From assembly GCF_017874035.1 (NCBI RefSeq), contig NZ_JAGGKV010000008.1, positions 186,001-250,000 of the forward strand: a stretch of 64,000 nt of DNA, read 5' to 3'. Position 1 is the first letter of the stretch, and every line of letters starts with the position of its first letter. Origin of the DNA: Paenibacillus aceris (GTDB taxonomy: Bacteria > Bacillota > Bacilli > Paenibacillales > NBRC-103111). The position numbers were made by a program, and so were the translations under genes. The notes under the pieces are model-generated. The model did no database searches. It had not been told where the DNA came from and worked only from the letters and a program-made list of their open reading frames with translations. Below are positions 42,901-51,653 of this stretch, piece after piece.

Positions 42901-44545
42901 CTCCTCCATTTCCTAACTTAGCAAACGTTGGCGCATAGGATGCGAATTTGACAATGTCTCCATTGCGCTCTAAGCCAGTCATATAAGCCGCTTCGGCAAG
43001 AGCTCCCTTCATAGAGTTGCCTGTATTGCCGTCCCCGTTATTTGCAGATCCCGCATCGTTTTTAACGGCGTATTCACCAACAAAAACCTGTTTGGAATTA
43101 CGGTCATAACTATCATACCTATTTGTATTGTTCAACATGAATGAGGCATTGGTGTAATAATGCTCATCCATGACCTCTGCTCTTCCTTTACCTTTAGACG
43201 GATCGTTAATCCAATTCCAGCCTGCGGCAACGTCAGCACTGCCACCAGTTGAAAAAATAAGATTCATATACGGATATTTGGCTTTGATCGCATCATAGAA
43301 CAATGGATATCGATCGTAGTAATCCTGTCCCCAATGTTCGTTGCCAAGGCTCATATATTTCAGATTGAACGGTGCCGGATGACCGGCAGCAGCACGTTTA
43401 GCGCCCCATTCTGTCGACGTATCTCCATTCGCATATTCAATTAAATCAAGCGCATCCTGTATATACGGTTGAATTTGGTTCAAAGGCGTGTTAGGTCCGC
43501 CAACCAAAAATTGCTCCACCATGCCGACATTGACAACCGGCAGCGGCTCCGATCCAAGATCTTCAGCCAACAAGAAATATTCGTAGAAACCTAATCCGCC
43601 CGATTGATTTTGTGTAGGCGCAGCCCCTTTCTCGCCACGGTTTGCCGTGGACCAGAAATTGATGTTGTTTGGTCTTTCAGCGACATCGCCAATCGTATTT
43701 TTCCAATTATAAGCATTGGCCATGTTTTTACCGCCAACAATAGCGCCGCCCGGGAATCTCAAAAATTTAGGATTCATGTCAGCAAGCATCTGCACGAGAT
43801 CGGATCGAAGACCGCCAGGACGATTTTTCCATGTTTTTTGCGGGAAAAGTGACACCATATCAACATCGATTTTCCCCACGTTTTTGGTTTTCAAGAACAG
43901 CTTGGCATTCACTGCTGAGCCGGTCGCCTGAATAGTTGCCGTGAATTTTTTCCAAGTACTCGTGATTTCCGAGCCTGCAATTTGTACTTGACCGTACGAT
44001 TGCGTCCCATTTGGGTCCATCACACTGATTGTCAACGGCTCTGTTAACGTCTCACTACTTCGCAAGTAGATGGAAAAATCGTAATTGTCTCCATTCTTTA
44101 CAGCCATTCCATCGAATCCATCGTTTGAAAATCCAACGCCATCGCCAGGTGTAGTCACATTTAATTGGAGATAGGTTGGGTTTTTCGCATTTAAAGGACT
44201 CGTTTTCATTGCCGTTATTGTGCCCGCTCCACCGCCCGATTGTACTAATTTCCAAGCAAACAATGGAGCGGCAGTTGAGTTAGCCGTACTTCCGGTAGCA
44301 GACAAGAACTCGAAAGAACGATTCTCAACAAGCTCGGCATATAGGCCTCCGTCTCCAGCATAGTTAATATCTTCCAGGAAAATCCCATTTAAATTTGGAC
44401 TAATCGTAGCTCCACGCTGTGCCGTGTTGACATCAAGTTGGTAATCCGCAGGATCAGCTGCCAATGCCGTTCCTGTAGAGGCTATAAAGGGTACCGCAAT
44501 CACGATAGACATGAATGCCGAACATACTCTTGAAAAAAGTTTCAC
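39953..44545 (-). CDS. Secreted multidomain GH51-type alpha-L-arabinofuranosidase
   Basis: The 1530-residue protein has a signal peptide (cleavage after TALA, residue 29) and a GH51-like catalytic region (about 30-700): GLYAELVENRSFEF, acid/base Glu in MSLGNEHWGQDYYD and nucleophile Glu in VFVGEYAVKN. Then follow two Big_4 Ig-like domains (about 705-865), a LamG/concanavalin-type carbohydrate-binding domain (LMLWYKFNEGSGTTV, about 866-1070), another Big_4 (to ~1165), a cohesin-like domain (about 1165-1310), two FIVAR repeats (about 1315-1465) and a dockerin-like end (DLSLIAKYYG...KADIYNKGVIDIQTLA). It should strip alpha-L-arabinofuranose from plant polysaccharide outside the cell. It is the last gene of the locus. 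Confidence 0.88.
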   Translation of the reverse strand: MKLFSRVCSAFMSIVIAVPFIASTGTALAADPADYQLDVNTAQRGATISPNLNGIFLEDINYAGDGGLYAELVENRSFEFLSATGSTANSTAAPLFAWKLVQSGGGAGTITAMKTSPLNAKNPTYLQLNVTTPGDGVGFSNDGFDGMAVKNGDNYDFSIYLRSSETLTEPLTISVMDPNGTQSYGQVQIAGSEITSTWKKFTATIQATGSAVNAKLFLKTKNVGKIDVDMVSLFPQKTWKNRPGGLRSDLVQMLADMNPKFLRFPGGAIVGGKNMANAYNWKNTIGDVAERPNNINFWSTANRGEKGAAPTQNQSGGLGFYEYFLLAEDLGSEPLPVVNVGMVEQFLVGGPNTPLNQIQPYIQDALDLIEYANGDTSTEWGAKRAAAGHPAPFNLKYMSLGNEHWGQDYYDRYPLFYDAIKAKYPYMNLIFSTGGSADVAAGWNWINDPSKGKGRAEVMDEHYYTNASFMLNNTNRYDSYDRNSKQVFVGEYAVKNDAGSANNGDGNTGNSMKGALAEAAYMTGLERNGDIVKFASYAPTFAKLGNGGGNTYTQWWPDLIFFNNSKVYGTTSYQVQKLFSSNTSKSSYVLPSTLTKTNSNAQQGVYSVVSKDLTNGDIVVKLVNNSNTAQNTRINLSGINAANLSSEGTATELAAGALTDENSLANPTKVSPQTKTISNVGTQFDYSLSKYSVTVLRLHTSGDNPLDILSIPCITLDSAVNKAPKLPTSVTAILKNGSTTKVAVTWDPIDVSKFSTVGNMFTVNGVVPSTSEKAMAIVTVIDTPTITSVAPVNVSTRATVAPFLPSTVKANYSDQSSDYLQVTWETPNAAKYAQVGTFTLEGTVAGTTIKAIANVTVTPGPAPGTDLMLWYKFNEGSGTTVTDSSNKGNTGTLKTTTGGSATWIPGGHDGAAINLNGGKIDAGTSRDLQPADITVSFWFKRTASISGEQVVAWFKPNGNYAGQGWYITLNGAIIMMLDGTNLFKVAQTPNNFFPLNEWTHVAFTFNSVTKQGAIYKNGVAQQVAVEGALNSITATSDPKLIGVSGYSDGAPLKAGVLDDFQIYNLDKSPTEVQSMYQGKQITSINDVSVTTEVGTAPVLPAVVTAVYSDTTTADVNVVWDAIEASKYAQTGTFTVNGTVAGTSVKAKANVAVISTAPTSATITGPTSVESNQPIDLNVGVDHLRTSFTTLNMVLNYDPSKLQFHTKTNSNGTLSLADDALSSLKPNFRVLDTGIKADKGQILILMISEGAKNEVSEAGPLLAVHSAAKAVSETVTTSVYVSDFEISKDGVSTNVKGMSHEIEVKAASQSVDKSTLNTVIANAQSKYAAAVEGSQSGQYPAGSKATLLAAINSAAAVYENSASTQAQVDAAVTALNTALAVFDSSIITENADKTALNSAIEKAQAKFDDTKEGTRIGSYPAAARTALQTAINSAKAINSSSSASQGQVDEATSTLNTAVQTYLSSLITLIPGQMSVTVNDLSLIAKYYGTTSADANWSLIEKADIYNKGVIDIQTLAAVARMILDDWLNQE

Positions 44546-44600
44546 TCTACATCACCTTTCTGTTCACACTTGAACCGCATTTCGTCCTTTTCATGAAAGA

Positions 44601-44633
44601 GGGGAAGATGGCTGAAACTCCACCCTCTTCCCC
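44601..44633 (-). other. Stem-loop between the two giant glycosidase genes
   Basis: GGGGAAGA-TGG (44601-44611) pairs with CCA-TCTTCCCC (44620-44633, CCC bulge). It has no T tract, so transcript processing or stabilisation between the genes is more likely than full termination. Confidence 0.5.
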
Positions 44634-44643
44634 ACTCATTAGA

Positions 44644-47600
44644 TTAGTTTTCTAACATCCAATCGTCGATAATCATTCTCGCAACAGATGCCAAGACTTG
44701 GATATCAATTGTACCTGTGTTGTAAATATCTGCTTTTTCAATTTGACTCCAGTTTGCGTCAGTTGACTTCGTTCCGTAGTACTTAGCGATGATGGACAGG
44801 TCTTTGATCGTGATTTTTGTCTCACCAGGAACCAATGTAATAAATTGCGTTGAGAAAGTTTGCAGAGCCGATTCCAAAGCAACCTTCGCTGCATCCACTT
44901 GCGGCTGTCTGGAAGATGATTTTTCAAGTACTACTTTAGCGCTAGTAATAGCTGCCAGCAGTGTCGCTTTAGATCCGACTTCATACTTACCGAGTTTGTC
45001 GCCTTCAACGGCTGTATCATACTTGCTTTGTGCGAGAGTAACTGCATCGGCAAGTTCCGCTTTGTTGACAGTACCTGGCTCCGGATCAGTTTCAGTAATA
45101 ACAGAGTTATTAAATGTTGTGACGGCTGCATTCAGAGCGCTTAATGCATTTGCTACTTCTGTCTGTGTAGAAGCAGCGTTGTTGCTTACTGCCATTGCGC
45201 TGTTAATCGCTGTTAGCAATGTCGCTTTAGATCCGACTGGATATTGTCCGACCTGTGTACCTTCCGTCGCGCTGTCATGTTTATTTTGTGCAGCAGCAAT
45301 AGCGGCGTTCAGATCTGCCTTATCAACGACATTGATTTGAATGTTGAGCGATACGCCAGGTACTTGCGTAGCTGAACCCTCGTTAGAAACATTGAAGTCA
45401 ACTAACGATACGGTTGTGATTCCTGGCTCAACACCAGCTTTCGTTTTGGTGTGAAGAGTTAATAAATCACCTGGATTGCTAATGGCATTGTTCGAGCCTA
45501 CACTAGCCAAGATGATCCGAATTTCCCCTTTTTGAGCTTTGATCGCTGTACCCAAGACACTGAAATTGTCTCTCAGCGTGCTAAGTGCACTGTTAGCTAA
45601 GGAGAGGACATTACCATTGGATACCGTATCGAATTCCAGTTTGGATGGATCATATTTCACAATGACATCCATTGTCGTAAAGCTGGATTGCAGGCTGCTT
45701 ACACCCACAGTCAAATCAAACCGTTGTTCTTGATTCACAGCTTCAGGACCAATTAATGTCGATGTAGTAACATTCACATTACTTACTGTCACATTGGCCA
45801 CTGCCTTAATCGAAGTGCCCGCAACCGTACCATTTACACTAAACGTCCCGGCCGCAGCATACTTCGCAGGATCAATTGCATCCCAAGTTACATTTAGTAA
45901 GGCAGTAGTCGAATCGTTATAATTTGCTGTCACGGCAGATGGCAATACCGGCGCAGTTCCAGCGGTTGTTGATACTTCCACAGGGTTAATGCTAGTAATA
46001 ACAGCTTGTGCGGCTACAACGGTTACGTTAGCTACCGCCTTCACTGCTGTGCCAGCAACGGTGCCGTTCACACTGAACGTGCCAGCTGCAGCATATTTGG
46101 CTGGATCAATGGAAGCCCATGTTACATTAACGTTTGCTGTTGTCGTATCGTTATACGTTGCTGTTACGACTGTCGGCAATACTGGGGCAGTACCCGGAGC
46201 CGTTGTTACATTTACCGGAGCAATGCTAGCTATTGCTTTGGCTGTAACAGTTAACGTCAATTTCGGTACAATACTTGTGCCAGCAACGGTACCATTGATA
46301 GTAACTGTGCCTGCGGCAGCATATTGCTCCGGAGTAATGCTCCATACAACGTTTACAGGTCCAGTTGTACCATTATCGTATACCGCATTTACCGTTTGCG
46401 GTAATACAGGTGCTACACCAGCAACAGTTGAGCTAGTTGCAGCGGTGAAGGATGTAATCGTTCTAGGGTATACCGTCACATTTGCTTTCGCCAATACGGA
46501 AGTGCCAGCTACATGGCCCAGGATTGTAAATGTACCCGGTTGGTTCAATAAGTTCGGATCAAACGCATCCCATGTTACTTTAATATTGATATTATCAATG
46601 GAGCCATCGTTATAAAACGCTTCGATGACCGATGGTAAAACAAGTGGTTTTCCAGCAGTTACGGAAATGTTTTCATCCGGAATGCTGTTGATCGTTACGT
46701 CATTCGTTACCCTTACATAGACAGTAGCCTCAGCTTCAATATTAGTTCCGTCCACTGTGCCTTTGACTGTAAAACTTCCAGGAGTCGCCACTTGACTTGG
46801 CGTTACAACATCCCAGATTACACTTGCAGCGGCAGTCGTACCATCTTCAAAAACTTTCGTTACTGTCGGTGGCAGGACTGGCAGTACGTCATGGAGTGTG
46901 CTTACTTTAACAGGTTTAACACTAGATGTAGGAGCAGCGTAAACCTTCCATTCCAAAATTCCTGTCCATTGCGTGCCTCTTGTGATCGTCATGCGTAATT
47001 TTGTTGTCGTGATTGGCGAGAAGGTTGTTGTATTGTACTTATTGAGTGCAACCCCGTTACCGACTGCATTAGGAACATCCACATATTCTGTGCCGTTCCA
47101 ATATTGAAGTTTGCTGTCAGTAGGCGCTAGAATACCACCGTTATCTGTCCACCAATAGACATCTGATTTCGAAATGTTCACTGGTGTTCCCCAAGTGTAC
47201 TCTACCCATTGTGTTTTTGGGCTGCTATTCCAGTTACCGTAAGCACCACCCGTTTTATCGGTAGAACTTGTTGGATCACGACCGTCGTTGATGGCCAGCA
47301 GATTTTCCCAAGTGGAAACAAAGGAAGTCGAAGGCGTAGCCGTTAAAGCCACATTCACAGCATTTGGAAGAGGATCTACTGTGACTGCGACGTCCACAAT
47401 TGTAGACAATTCACCATCCGTAGCCGTAAGCGTTAAAACGTAGTTGCCTGCTCTGTTAAAAGTAGCAATCGTGTTGCCCGCTGCATCTTTGGTAAATACA
47501 GCCTGGCCGCCTTGGACTCCGCTTTTCAGTGCCCAACTGGTAGCTAGCGTGCCGGAAGGTAAACCGTCATCCGTCATATTGACCAGCAGCTTCGCTTTTA

Positions 47601-50600
47601 AAGGAATTTTCGCTGTCGTATCTTGTTGAACAGTCACTACCGGCGGCGTATTGACAGCATCCGGAGCTTTAACGCCTGTATTAAATATTTGGAGCTCTTT
47701 TACCCCAACATTTGACCCAGGCTTAGGCGTCATCACAACTCTAACTTTCTGCGCTGTAATCGGTGGGAATTGGATATGATTATAGTTCGCCAGAGTTGGA
47801 GATTTGAATTGTTTAGGAACAGCAACCCATGACGAAGTTGATTCATCATAGTATTGGACCGTATACATGGAAGGCTCTCTGTAGAAAATATCCGGCTTGT
47901 CGTTATAGTAGTAAATTTTGATATCATCAAATGTTTTCGGTGATCCTAAATCAGACTCTAGCCAGTCTTGTGCATTTGTCGATCCTTTAGATCCCCAAAT
48001 AGGCGGATTCGCGCTAAACGCACCGGAGGTAAAGAAGTTACCGCTGATTGTAAATCCTGTTTTAGCATTTGATGCAGATGTGAGCGGATGTGTATAAGAA
48101 GCCGTCATCGTTGAACTCAACGCCAGGTTTGCAGCATTGCCTGTTTCCGGTGTTAAATCCACGCCAGCCTTCTGGAACAAATCTGCCGCCCTGTCATACG
48201 TGTTCAAATCAACATCCATTGCACTTTTCATTTGTGGATTGCTGTTCTGTACCGATGCTGTTGCCCCACTGCCGTCTAAGATCGATACGACACCTGAAGC
48301 CGAATTCCATTCCAAATGAGCCAGTTTATCCGTTCTAAACGCTAGCGTACCATTCACATACATCGAATATCCTTCTTGAACACTCGGATAATAGGTAGTT
48401 CCATCACCTGGTTTATCCCAGACAATCGTTACGTCATTACCATGATAACGCAGGTTATTCACGGTAAAGTGATCCCAACCAATATCAATCGGCCACAATT
48501 CAACCGTTGCATCTGTACGCGGTACAAGACCCATAACATCCTCAATCATGGAATAGTTATAATTTCCTAGAATGTTGTGATGAATACCGGATCTTCCGCC
48601 AATTTGCTTGGTCGTCGGGTTCCAGTTATACCAATACTCATTGTTGTCCAGATAGTTAATATTACCTTGATAGGCTGTGGACCATCCCAGCCAGTACATC
48701 AATTTCTTGTACATATCTGCTGTAATGTAAGGTTGGTTCGGATATTTTCTAAGCACTTCAGTAAAGAGTCTAATGTTACCTGAAGCATTCAGATTGGCGA
48801 AGTTATTGGAACCGCCAACGCCTGCCGCTACGGATAGAGCCTTATCCTTCTGATTTGCCGTATAGAATGGGAATACAGGGAATTCAGCGGGATCTCCCCA
48901 ATAGCGAAGTGACTCCAAATATTTAGGATCGTCTTTAGGAACAAGTCCATCCATTTGGAACGCGTAGTAATTGTTCGCTTCTTTCCACGGAATGAACGTA
49001 TTAGTTAATAAATCCTTCTGCAAAAACATTTTGGATGATTCATCCCACATAATGGACAAGAATGAAGTTTTCAGCTTATCTGCAAAAGCGAACATTTCAT
49101 TGGCCTTCTCCGTGTTGCCGGCTAGCTGGTAAGCTTTTGCGGAAGCCATGGCATTTCCATATACGAAAGCGCTTTCAGTACGATTCTGATTGATGTTTCC
49201 TCTTTTTTCATAATAGTGAAAAGCATTTCCATCCGCGTCGTTCCCTGTCAACGAGCCCCAATCATAATTAATAACGCCGTCTTTGTTCGTATCGAAGCGA
49301 TCTAACTGACCTTTCGCATCTTTTTCAGAATACCGTGCTAAATTATTTAATATTTTCGTTTGACCGCCATGGACTTCATACGTTTGAAAAGCGGAATCCC
49401 CGATGTATTGGGAATAGCTGTTATTCCAGTTGGACGGTTTCCCCGGATTATCTGTGAACAGACTGTCCCTGGAAGTTTCACCGGCCGACACCCAATCTCC
49501 ATACGAATAGATCGGATTCCTGAAATATTTAAGATCCTGCATGTGCATAGGCTGGGTTAATACAATGGCATTATTATAGCCTAGTGCCCCTTCTACAGAG
49601 ATTGGGAATTGATAGTCATTCCCCGGGATGTTGGCATCGAGAAAATTAAATCGGCTTAACCACCATCTGTAATAAATGATCTTTTTAATATTTTCATCCG
49701 CAACATCGATGTACGGAACGTTATCAGCCCACCATTTGTTATACTCGCGAAGCTGAGTCAGATAAGCCGTATTCGCATCATAAGCTTTAAATCGGTTGTA
49801 ATCGATGAGCGAGTCTGGGATTTCATTTGTGATGAAACCCATTTGGAATTTAAGCGTAATTTTTTCATTAGGCGCCAAAGTAATGGATCTGGTTAAAATT
49901 CCATTGCTTGCTGTCATGCCTGTTCCACTGAACCGTGGGAATACTTTGGTCAAATTATTTCTCACATCAAATGTACCTGTAAGCTCCGTGCCATCACTGG
50001 ATGCCGTTTTAGCAAAAGGGGAATCTGCTGTTAAATCAAATGTTTTAGACGCCGTACCGGTATTCGTGATCGTTACATTATCGATTGCCACGTTATTATC
50101 CGTTATAAACTTGGTTTCTTCCAGAGTATATCCGGTGGCATTATAAAAGGCAGACCAGTAACTTGGCGTCTGAACTCTTTTGTTTGCATCCTGCGTGAAG
50201 GTCACGCCAGGGATCTGGATCGAGTACCCTTTTTGATTCAGCAAATCAAAATAGGCCATATTGTTACCAAATCCAATGACAGTGGCGCTGTTCGCATACA
50301 TATACAAAGCCTTGCCCCGTGACATCAAATAGGTGCCTGTAGGATCATTTCCTTTCCGTGTGAGGATTCGATCCATCCAGAAGGAAGTGCCTCCTGCCGC
50401 AAGGTCTGCTTGATACATATCCATCATCATACTTCTGCTCGCATTGAATGTGGCGGGTTCAGGAGGCACCACGACATTTCCAGCTGCATTGGTGAACACG
50501 GGCATCCCAGGATCATTCGTGTTCACAAAGTTTGGATCAGCAGCAAAAACAGCCGTACTGAATCCTGAAACTAATGAGAACACCAAAGTTGTAGTCAAAA

Positions 50601-50634
50601 TTTTTCTGCCTATTGATTTTTTGAACTTACTCAT
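44644..50634 (-). CDS. Giant secreted (alpha/alpha)6 glycosidase with cohesin, FIVAR and dockerin-like tail
   Basis: The 1996-residue protein has a signal peptide (cleavage after AVFA, residue 31). A catalytic region (about 32-810) combines a beta-sandwich with an MGH1-like (alpha/alpha)6 barrel: RWWLSRFNF, FPISVEGALGYNN, NRTESAFVYGNAMASAKAY, PWKEANNYYAFQMDG and GWSTAYQGNINY. Then come a discoidin domain (~835-985), a PKD/Ig-like domain, a second discoidin domain (to ~1235), five Big_4 repeats (~1238-1620), a cohesin-like domain (~1621-1765), two FIVAR repeats and a dockerin-like end (~1931-1996). The fold resembles GH63/GH121/GH142. With GH127 and GH51 nearby, a beta-L-arabinoside-releasing role is plausible but unproven. 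AGGAGG precedes the ATG. Confidence 0.82.
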   Translation of the reverse strand: MSKFKKSIGRKILTTTLVFSLVSGFSTAVFAADPNFVNTNDPGMPVFTNAAGNVVVPPEPATFNASRSMMMDMYQADLAAGGTSFWMDRILTRKGNDPTGTYLMSRGKALYMYANSATVIGFGNNMAYFDLLNQKGYSIQIPGVTFTQDANKRVQTPSYWSAFYNATGYTLEETKFITDNNVAIDNVTITNTGTASKTFDLTADSPFAKTASSDGTELTGTFDVRNNLTKVFPRFSGTGMTASNGILTRSITLAPNEKITLKFQMGFITNEIPDSLIDYNRFKAYDANTAYLTQLREYNKWWADNVPYIDVADENIKKIIYYRWWLSRFNFLDANIPGNDYQFPISVEGALGYNNAIVLTQPMHMQDLKYFRNPIYSYGDWVSAGETSRDSLFTDNPGKPSNWNNSYSQYIGDSAFQTYEVHGGQTKILNNLARYSEKDAKGQLDRFDTNKDGVINYDWGSLTGNDADGNAFHYYEKRGNINQNRTESAFVYGNAMASAKAYQLAGNTEKANEMFAFADKLKTSFLSIMWDESSKMFLQKDLLTNTFIPWKEANNYYAFQMDGLVPKDDPKYLESLRYWGDPAEFPVFPFYTANQKDKALSVAAGVGGSNNFANLNASGNIRLFTEVLRKYPNQPYITADMYKKLMYWLGWSTAYQGNINYLDNNEYWYNWNPTTKQIGGRSGIHHNILGNYNYSMIEDVMGLVPRTDATVELWPIDIGWDHFTVNNLRYHGNDVTIVWDKPGDGTTYYPSVQEGYSMYVNGTLAFRTDKLAHLEWNSASGVVSILDGSGATASVQNSNPQMKSAMDVDLNTYDRAADLFQKAGVDLTPETGNAANLALSSTMTASYTHPLTSASNAKTGFTISGNFFTSGAFSANPPIWGSKGSTNAQDWLESDLGSPKTFDDIKIYYYNDKPDIFYREPSMYTVQYYDESTSSWVAVPKQFKSPTLANYNHIQFPPITAQKVRVVMTPKPGSNVGVKELQIFNTGVKAPDAVNTPPVVTVQQDTTAKIPLKAKLLVNMTDDGLPSGTLATSWALKSGVQGGQAVFTKDAAGNTIATFNRAGNYVLTLTATDGELSTIVDVAVTVDPLPNAVNVALTATPSTSFVSTWENLLAINDGRDPTSSTDKTGGAYGNWNSSPKTQWVEYTWGTPVNISKSDVYWWTDNGGILAPTDSKLQYWNGTEYVDVPNAVGNGVALNKYNTTTFSPITTTKLRMTITRGTQWTGILEWKVYAAPTSSVKPVKVSTLHDVLPVLPPTVTKVFEDGTTAAASVIWDVVTPSQVATPGSFTVKGTVDGTNIEAEATVYVRVTNDVTINSIPDENISVTAGKPLVLPSVIEAFYNDGSIDNINIKVTWDAFDPNLLNQPGTFTILGHVAGTSVLAKANVTVYPRTITSFTAATSSTVAGVAPVLPQTVNAVYDNGTTGPVNVVWSITPEQYAAAGTVTINGTVAGTSIVPKLTLTVTAKAIASIAPVNVTTAPGTAPVLPTVVTATYNDTTTANVNVTWASIDPAKYAAAGTFSVNGTVAGTAVKAVANVTVVAAQAVITSINPVEVSTTAGTAPVLPSAVTANYNDSTTALLNVTWDAIDPAKYAAAGTFSVNGTVAGTSIKAVANVTVSNVNVTTSTLIGPEAVNQEQRFDLTVGVSSLQSSFTTMDVIVKYDPSKLEFDTVSNGNVLSLANSALSTLRDNFSVLGTAIKAQKGEIRIILASVGSNNAISNPGDLLTLHTKTKAGVEPGITTVSLVDFNVSNEGSATQVPGVSLNIQINVVDKADLNAAIAAAQNKHDSATEGTQVGQYPVGSKATLLTAINSAMAVSNNAASTQTEVANALSALNAAVTTFNNSVITETDPEPGTVNKAELADAVTLAQSKYDTAVEGDKLGKYEVGSKATLLAAITSAKVVLEKSSSRQPQVDAAKVALESALQTFSTQFITLVPGETKITIKDLSIIAKYYGTKSTDANWSQIEKADIYNTGTIDIQVLASVARMIIDDWMLEN
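45780..46930 (-). repeat. Five tandem Big_4 Ig-like repeats
   Basis: The coding DNA holds five consecutive modules of about 75-80 codons, each with a PVLP-x-V-x-A-x-Y-x-D-G/T opening and a GTF-x-V-x-GTVAGT end. The last two (about 45785-46016 and 46017-46241) are nearly identical in protein, sharing DPAKYAAAGTFSVNGTVAGT, which points to recent unit duplication. Related single modules occur in the adjacent GH51 gene. Confidence 0.8.
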
Positions 50635-50717
50635 TTGTTACCTCCTATTGAGAGTTAAGTTACTAAGCAAATACTACCCCTTATTAGCTGCTATCTCCAA
50701 CCTATATAACTTCTTCC

Positions 50718-50760
50718 AGCGGAATGAACCAGTTGTTGCTGTTAGATTGGTCATTCCGCT
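50718..50760 (-). other. Intra-operon stem-loop upstream of the giant glycosidase gene
   Basis: AGCGGAATGA (50718-50727) and TCATTCCGCT (50751-50760) form a perfect 10-bp stem with an extra CC/GG inside. It sits in the 185-base gap between the permease and glycosidase genes without a T tract, so it may set different message levels for transport and enzyme genes. Confidence 0.6.
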
Positions 50761-50819
50761 TACTTTGATCACCCCCTTAAGGTAGTTAATTGCTATGTGA
50801 CGGTACAACCCAATTACGC

Positions 50820-51653
50820 TTACCCCTTCACACCAGTCATCGCAATGCCTTCTACCAAATGTTTTTGCGCAATGAGGAATAAGATTAAGGACGGCAATAC
50901 GACAACGCTTGTTGCTGCCATCATATAATTCCACTGCGCAGAATACGTCCCTTGGAACAAAGTCAATCCAAGCATTAACGTGTAGTTTTTCTCTGATGTT
51001 ATAAACACCAGCGGGCCCAAATAATCGTTCCAACTCGCAAGAAAAGTTAACAAACCTACGACTATCATCGATTGTTTGCCTATCGGTAAAATAATTTTCC
51101 AATAGGTTAACAAATGGCCTGCTCCATCGATCTTCGCCGCTTCATCCATCTCTCTTGGGATCGACATAAAAAATTGTCTAAGCAAGAAAATGTTAAACAC
51201 GCCGCCGCCAAACCATGCAGGTGCAATTAACGGAACGAAGGTATCGGTTAGATTCAATACTTTCCAACCGATAAAGTGTGGAATCATAACAACGAAGAAC
51301 GGCAGCATCAATCCGGTTAAAATAACTCCAAAAACGCGGTCCCTGCCGATCCAGTTAATTCTGGAAAAACTATACGCGCAAATTGAACTGCTTAATAAAA
51401 CACCGATAATAGAAAGTCCTGTAACGATTATGCTATTGAGAAAATATTGGGGGAACGGGTGACTGCTGAGCGCAGTTTTAAAGTTCTCCCAATAAAGCGA
51501 ACTTGGGATAAAAATAGGCGGATTTTTAAATATCTCACCCATATCAACGACTGCCGTCCTCACCATCCAATAAAAGGGAAAGAGGCAAATCGCACTGCCG
51601 ATGATTAGGATCACATATACAAGAAGCAACTTAAGTGACTGTTTTCTTTTCAT
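50820..51653 (-). CDS. Sugar ABC transporter permease (MalG type)
   Basis: The 277-residue CUT1 permease has six helices, starting LLLVYVILIIGSAICLFPFYWM, and an EAA loop REMDEAAKIDGAGHLLTYWKIILP in the second half (EMDEAAKIDGAG is the ATPase docking motif). It overlaps the upstream permease gene by four bases. With it, it would import arabinosaccharides released by the secreted enzymes. No ATPase gene is in the locus. Confidence 0.9.
   Translation of the reverse strand: MKRKQSLKLLLVYVILIIGSAICLFPFYWMVRTAVVDMGEIFKNPPIFIPSSLYWENFKTALSSHPFPQYFLNSIIVTGLSIIGVLLSSSICAYSFSRINWIGRDRVFGVILTGLMLPFFVVMIPHFIGWKVLNLTDTFVPLIAPAWFGGGVFNIFLLRQFFMSIPREMDEAAKIDGAGHLLTYWKIILPIGKQSMIVVGLLTFLASWNDYLGPLVFITSEKNYTLMLGLTLFQGTYSAQWNYMMAATSVVVLPSLILFLIAQKHLVEGIAMTGVKG

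Noticed and set aside
44789..46615. Long plus-strand frames of Val/Ala/Thr-rich sequence
   Set aside because: They mirror the Ala/Thr/Val-rich Ig-like, cohesin and FIVAR repeats of the opposite strand, whose codon bias keeps the antisense frame open.
45780..46930. Repeat array considered as a CRISPR or mobile repeat
   Set aside because: The units are ~230 bases, in frame and encode Ig-like domains; there are no short identical repeats with unique spacers.
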